From Limonium bicolor (taxonomy: Eukaryota > Streptophyta > Magnoliopsida > Caryophyllales > Plumbaginaceae), in NCBI GenBank assembly GCA_023374045.1, contig CM041783.1, positions 98,925,298-98,989,297 on the forward strand: 64,000 nt of DNA. Reading direction: 5' to 3'. The notes beneath the pieces were generated by a model that saw only the letters and a program-made list of their open reading frames with translations, searched no databases and was not told the DNA's origin. The position numbers were made by a program, and so were the translations under genes. Positions 58,671-64,000 of this stretch are shown here, in pieces. Every line of letters begins with the position of its first letter. The first letter of the stretch is position 1.

Positions 58671-58984
58671 AAATAATGTGTAGATGTAGGAATGCTGATA
58701 TGCTAGCGATGATGCTGATGATGCTAATGATGATGATGTTGTTGATGATGCTAATGATATTGATGATGCTCGGATGCTTCTAGGGACTGAAACCCGTGCC
58801 AATGCTCATGGCTGGACCCAATGTGGACTTATTGCCATCGCCCCCCAAGCCGGTGTGCAGGGATAACTCCTGGTAAAAACCCTGGGGACTTATTGCCTTC
58901 GCCCACCATTCGTTGATCCCAAAGTAAGCTGACATAACAAAGGAGGATTTATTGCCATCACCTCACCAACTTTTCTGTCGCCAA

Positions 58985-59670
58985 GTCTTGTGACGCGCCT
59001 GGATAATGCAACTAGGTCTTATGACGAGCCTATATGAATGAGATGAATGCAATGTGTTTGATGAGAGTGGGTAAGCTAAAGGGTCTACAAGCCTAAAGGA
59101 ATGCAACTAGGTCTTATGACAAGCCTAAAGGATGGTTCTAGGTCTTATGACGAGCCTAAAGGTATGCAACTAGGTCTTATGACGAGATTAAAGACGGGAT
59201 CTAGGTCTTACGATGAGCCTAAGAATGGATCTAGGTCTTATGACGAGCCTAAAGGTGGGATCTAGGTCTTATGATAAGCCTAAGGATGGTTCTAGGTCTT
59301 ATGACGTGCCTAAAGGTAGGATCTAGGTCTTATGACGAGCCTAAGGGATGGAACTAGGTCTTATGACGAGCTTAAAGGTTGGTTCTAGGTCTTATGACGA
59401 GCCTAAAGGAATGCAACTAGGTCTTATGACGAGCCTAAATGTTTGTTTTAGGTCTTATGACGAGCCTAAAGGAATACAACTAGGTCTTATGATGAGCCTA
59501 AAGGAATACAACTAGGTCTTATGACGAGCCTAAAGGATGGTTCTAGGTCTTATGACGAGCCTAAAGGATGGTTCTAGGTCTTATGACGAGCCTAAGGGAT
59601 GGAACTAGGTCTTATGACGAGCCTAAAGGTTGGATCTAGGTCTTATGACGAGCCTAAAGGTTGGAACTAA
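58985..59670. repeat. Tandem array, ~31-32-bp unit (CTAGGTCTTATGACGAGCCTAAAGG)
   Basis: About twenty copies are present, with the variable part after AAAGG being GATGGTT, AATGCAA or TTGGAA. It is the expanded form of the module seen only two or three times in the first element at 38640-38850. Confidence 0.88.
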
Positions 59671-59734
59671 ATGAAAGTGAGTTAAGTGTATAATGGGTCT
59701 AAATGAATGTAGGAGGATTAGGGCTCAAGACGGG

Positions 59735-60055
59735 CCTATGGATGTTTGAATGTGGAGGTAGGGCTTAGGATGGGCCTGAGGAAATTTGATGTGGAGGTAG
59801 AGCTTAGGACAGGCCTAAGGAAATTTGATGTGGAGGTAGGGCTTAGGACGGGCCTGTGGAAATTTGATGTGGAGGTAGGGTTTAAGACGTTCCTGAGGAA
59901 ATTTGATGTGGAGGTAGGGCTTAGGACAGGCCTAAGGAAATTTGATGTGGAGGTAGGGCTTAGGACAGGCCTAAGGAAATTTGATGTGGAGGTAGGGCTT
60001 AGGACGGGCCTGTGGAAATTTGATGTGAAGGTAGGGCTTAGGACGGGCATGTGTG
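59735..60055. repeat. Tandem array, 39-bp unit (TTTGATGTGGAGGTAGGGC)
   Basis: About eight copies are present. The unit length is a multiple of three, so repetitive frames are open on both strands (about 105 codons each). These are by-products rather than genes. The GGGCTTAGGACGGGCCT part echoes the GTCTTATGACGAGCCT core of the preceding array. Confidence 0.88.
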
Positions 60056-62982
60056 ATATGAGGAGGGTTTGATCCTTTGGGTTTCGGGTTTTGGGGCCTC
60101 AATCGGTGTCGTTGTTGCAATTGTTGGGACTAACAATTGCCCCCAGTATTTTTCCTTAAGGCAATCTAAGTTTTTTTTATTTTATGGCAATCAATCGGAA
60201 CGATCGATTGCCCCCAGTATTTTCTTTGATTAATTGCGCAAAAATAAGTCTCACTCTCACAAGGCCAGGGTTTATCTTGATGTGGTGCTTTCTATCCTAC
60301 ACTCAAAGTGTTTGATGCTTGCACTCGTGCTCTCCTTCTGGTCAAAACATCTCAACCATTGAATTTGGCATTTGTTAGATTTACGCATTCAACCTATTAC
60401 TTTCACGCGATTGAATACACAACTACTAAGTCGGAAGTCTTTTGAGCTTATAACGTGGCTATGGGGGGTAGTGAAAGACAATGGGACGATGGAGGAATGT
60501 TTAGGATATGTGGAGCTATAAGGGTGACCAAAGCTACAACTTGCACCTTCTCTTGGACTTGTCTTCTTCGTCTTGAAGTCGTTTGGCTACTTCGTGATGA
60601 CTTCGCTTGTGAGCTTGGAACTTGGGACTTTTGGGTTATTCCTTGCACCTTCTCTCTTTCTTCCAATTTTGGATTTTTTTGAGGCTTTTCAGGTTTGCCT
60701 TTCTTTGAATCTCTTTTTCTTCAGGGTTTTTGTGTTTCCCAGTTTTGCACTTTGCGAGCTGTTTTTGATATGAGATCATTTGGATCCTGTGTCACTTTGG
60801 GACCATTTGCGAATCGTTTCGTCGTGCTTGTAGCAGTTTTGCTTCTTTGGACTTGTGAAGTTGCTGTTCAGAAGTCGGACTCCTTGCTTCCTTTGGTCAC
60901 TAGGTTGATTATTCATCATTGGCTAACTTATTTTGTGGAGTTTGTAGTGTTGTAAAAGAGGTCATATATGAAAAGCTCGGCGGGGGTGCCTAGGGTGTAA
61001 TGTTAGGGTTCACAAGCTTTTGGCTGTGTGGTGCTGTACCTAGGTGCTTCATCATCCCTAATAGTTGTGTATCCTTTCTTTGTTACTTTTCATAGGTTTA
61101 AGCGTAAATTTACAAATTATCTCCTTCGGTTGGAGTCATGCCGTTTACCTTACCTTTGAATGTAATCTCTCTGAAGCCATGTAAAAATGACAGGCACTCT
61201 CGCGAAATGTTCACTCAGAGACTTGTTCGCACGCTTTAAAACAATGAAATAAACGTTATCGACCCCTAACTCAGATTGCCCTCAGTATTGTTTTGGGGCC
61301 TTTTGACAAGCCTTTTGAATACCCAGGTTATTTGTTGGGGGTGGCTGTATGTGTGGTGGTACATGGCGATGAAGTCTTGCTGTTTTAATGGAGTGATATA
61401 GTGATGAAAGTAAAACATGGTAGTGGGATGCTTTCAGTGTACGGTGAAATTTTCCATTGAGAGGTAATGAGTGGTGGAAGCCAACAAGGTGGTGAGATAT
61501 TCCTTGCGCAAGAATGAGTTTCATGTGGAGAGGGGAGTGTGGTGAGACACATGGGATGTATGTGATGAAGGTAGTGGTTGTGGGTGAAATGACGTGATGA
61601 CTTATTTATTTTTTGGTGTTTTGGTTTTGTGAATAAATGCACAAAAAATAATGAAAATGGAACTATGCTCTAATTCATGAATGGAAAGACAACATCAAAA
61701 ATTGTAATCTTAAGAAAACTACCTAAAATGATAAAGGAAACTAGCTACCACAAAAGTTGGAAGAACGACTGGGAAAAGAAAACTACCAAATCGAGAAAAC
61801 TTCTAAAATAGTGATGATGGGCTGTCTGATGCCAACATACTGAAGACTCGAGCTCTGGGCCATCGGGACGCCATTCAGATGACCATGATTGTCTTCCTTC
61901 TGAAGTTCGAATAGGCCTCAGAAAATGTTTGAACTAGGAATGCCTATGGGTTATGTAGGAGGAACCCGGGTCTGAATCTTTTCCAAGCTGTGAGTGAAGT
62001 GCATGAGCTAGAGTGATTCCTATGATAGGACAGATTTGCGGGCCTGAATACCCTTAATCTAGAAAAGCAAACGGGCTGAAGGAGGCCACACGAACCGTGA
62101 ATGGGCCACTGGGCCGAGAGAGAAAACCTTGAAGTCTGAGATTCGTTTGATGTTCTTGTTGGGCCTTGAAGCTAGAAACTGGAATGAATGAGTTATGCAA
62201 CCTATCTTGGATTCAAATGTTTTGTGCTATGTGCCGAACTTCTGGATTGAAAGCGAAGCTTATGGGCCAAAACTATGAATTGGTCAATGGGCCCCAAATA
62301 GAATGAGTCATGAGTGTGGTATTTGGGCCAGAATGATTGCTGAACAAAACCCTAGGTTGGAATTTGGACTGAATCCTGAATGAGTAGTATTGATTGAACC
62401 TGAAAGATGATGCCTAGATCTAGGATTTTGGGCTAAAGCCCAAGTGAAGAATTTTCCTATACTAGAATAGGCCTTGGGTCGGAAGAATTTCAGTGGAAGG
62501 CTTGGTTGATTTACATGTCTCATGGATTACTTTTAGGTGGATTTTTTATGGGCCTAAAACGTAAATGGATAAACCAAATTAGGCTGAAAAAGAAACCACC
62601 TAAGTCTAAACTTTTGGGCCGAAGCCCACATAACTCACATGTTAAACCAAACAGAGCCTTTGGGGTGCAAATAATAAAGCCACGAATTCGGGTTAGGCTG
62701 AGTTGATGTAGGAAATATCCTATCAATTTCTAAGCTTGGTAGTGGGCTGATCATACAAGAAATTAAGGCCCACACAAGTTTAACATGTCCTCACTAGGCG
62801 CTTAAATCAAACCGGGTATGGATCGATCCGGAGAGGTGCTTGGGGCGTGGGCCCAGGTTACCACAAAGGAATAGGGCTTGCACGCTATTCTCTTTGGGCT
62901 TTCCCACTTTTTCCACATCACCTGAAGGTGTGCGTCTACGGTCGGGTCTTTGACTGACCAAACAATGGGCTAGGTAAGGACA

Positions 62983-64000
62983 TGTTATACCCAAAATTTT
63001 GACCCCCCTGGTTAGGTTCAACAAGGTTTTGGTGTTGTGAGGGGCATTTAATCGAGTAATGAGGGATTCCGGTTCGATCGGCGCATCCTAGGGCATGAGG
63101 AGCAGTTTCGTCATTGTCAGGGGCGTTTTCGTAAATTTTAAGGCTCCTAAGACCTCCTATAGGCTTTCTCTCTCCTCCGAAAGATGCCCAAATCAGCTTG
63201 AAATGCTTTGATATTTTAACCCATGATAGGGGATGACATTCTAAGCATAATGGCGTTGGAATTTTGATTTTTCAAATTTCCAATAATTTTCTAGCAATTT
63301 CTGACTAATCTGACGAGAAATTCAATTTAAAAATATTCCAACATTTAAAAAATCCGATTACACTTCAGAAAATTCATAATTCTCATCCTTGACATGTGGT
63401 TAAAATTTCACAGCAAAATTCCTTTGGGAAGTCACTTAATTAAAATATCAAAAAATCTTACTTTTACTAGATTTTCTTTATCTTTAAGAAAGTCTATATA
63501 AAGGATAGGTTTTTGATAAAATCAGAATCTCATATGCTCAAGAACCCTAGGAAGACAGAAAGCACAGCCCCCTCTCTCTCTCTCACGTTTTTCAACACCC
63601 GGCCACCCGAATCATACCGAAAATCCCCCGAAATCACCATCTAAACACGTTTTCCAATCCCCAAAGCACCAATAATCATCAAAACCCCACAAAAATATCA
63701 CCAAAACATGAAGAACAGCAAGAACAACCAACCACCAGAACCTTGGTTCGAAAACCTTTCGGGTCTTCCACAAACGGAGCACTCGACGAATCCCGGTGTC
63801 TAGAATCGTTGTGAACGCAAAGGTAAAATAGGTAGAAATTCCACTTTCCTAACTCTCCACGACATTATCAGTCTTGCCTCAAAATTTGGGCTTAAACTAA
63901 CTCTTTTTCTTCTGTATCGCTAATTGTTTTAGCTACTGCCTTGTTACTTGTTTGCTAAGTTTCGTATTAATTTTGATGTCAAATTGAGTTCTTTCAGTTA
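62983..64000 (+). mobile_element. Start of a plus-strand LTR related to 56111-58120, cut by the window end
   Basis: It begins TGTTATACCCAAAATTTT, the same start as the 58120 LTR on the other strand. Further matches are the TCTCTCTCCTC/CGAAA block near 63168 and the GAGGGGCATTT-like and CACGTTTTT parts near 63585. Divergence is strong. No clear polypurine tract precedes it, so it may be the 5' LTR of another element inserted at 62982. After the TATA box the sequence contains CT-rich leader-like DNA (63571-63584). Confidence 0.6.
63494..63504 (+). promoter_or_regulatory. TATA box of the 62983 LTR
   Basis: CTATATAAAGG lies about 510 bases into the LTR. Transcription would start about 30 bases downstream (63530). 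The CT-rich run at about 63570 fits a 5' UTR. Confidence 0.6.

Larger units (their letters stand above)
58121..62982 (-). mobile_element. Non-coding interior of a second Ogre/Tat-like element, truncated
   Basis: The interior begins at the LTR border 58120 with three tandem arrays (58230-60055). About 2.9 kb without a recognisable gene follows. Blocks near 60120-60240 (ATTGCCCCCAGTATTTT) and 60970-61060 (AAAAGCTCGGCGGG, CACAAGCTTTT, CCTAGGTGCTTCATCATC) match the first element's interior near 42340-42440. The frames at 60448-60955 show no domain. The right part (61800-62800) is rich in GGGCC/GGCCC words. No second LTR of the same orientation is in the window. Confidence 0.55.

Noticed and set aside
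58230..60055. CRISPR-like direct repeats
   Set aside because: Units are contiguous or nearly so with no unique spacers. The setting is a plant retroelement and no cas genes are present. They are tandem satellites.
59736..60072. Repetitive ~105-codon proteins on both strands
   Set aside because: They are a by-product of a 39-bp stop-free tandem unit.

Overview
The window is plant nuclear DNA, most likely from a eudicot with a repeat-rich genome. It is AT-rich, and I see no ordinary host gene. Every long reading frame belongs to a transposable element, and the introns have plant-style GT..AG borders. There are no rRNA, tRNA or CRISPR features.

The centre (12.3-53.8 kb) is a three-deep nest of transposons whose borders can be read to the base. 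The outer layer is a Ty1/copia retrotransposon of Sirevirus type (12330-53828, + strand). It has 712-bp LTRs, a 5-bp target duplication GTTAC, a tRNA-iMet primer site, gag, a broken pol and a broken envelope-like ORF. Inside the envelope-like ORF sits a minus-strand, non-coding, Ogre/Tat-like giant-LTR retrotransposon (19585-51765). Its LTRs are 5.7 kb, its target duplication is CTACC and its primer site is TGGCGACTCTGCT. Inside one of those LTRs sits a CACTA (En/Spm) DNA transposon (22382-35544). It has CACTAGTA ends and a 3-bp duplication CAT.

The CACTA element is the only part that looks coding-intact. It has an uninterrupted TNP2-type transposase (28218-31499). A second gene of 11 exons follows (31652-35008). 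All ten of its GT..AG introns join in phase, giving 827 residues that combine a Ptta/En/Spm-type domain with a C-terminal Ulp1-like cysteine protease. The long leader intron holds a very degenerate array of about sixteen ~192-bp units, and both element ends carry hairpin-forming subterminal repeats.

Left of the nest there is a 2.1-kb near-perfect palindrome (1-2102), a non-coding retroelement interior, and a 4.5-kb minus-strand LTR with an adjacent primer site (4457-8985). Next to that LTR lies a diverged, inverted and truncated relative (8986-12329). Right of the nest there is a probable Ty3/gypsy remnant (53834-55693), an LTR fragment (55694-56110), a second Ogre/Tat-like non-coding element (LTR 56111-58120, interior 58121-62982) with three tandem-repeat arrays, and the start of a related LTR in the opposite orientation (62983-64000, with a TATA box).

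Order of events inferred from nesting: older LTR elements, then the copia insertion, then the giant-LTR element, then CACTA.
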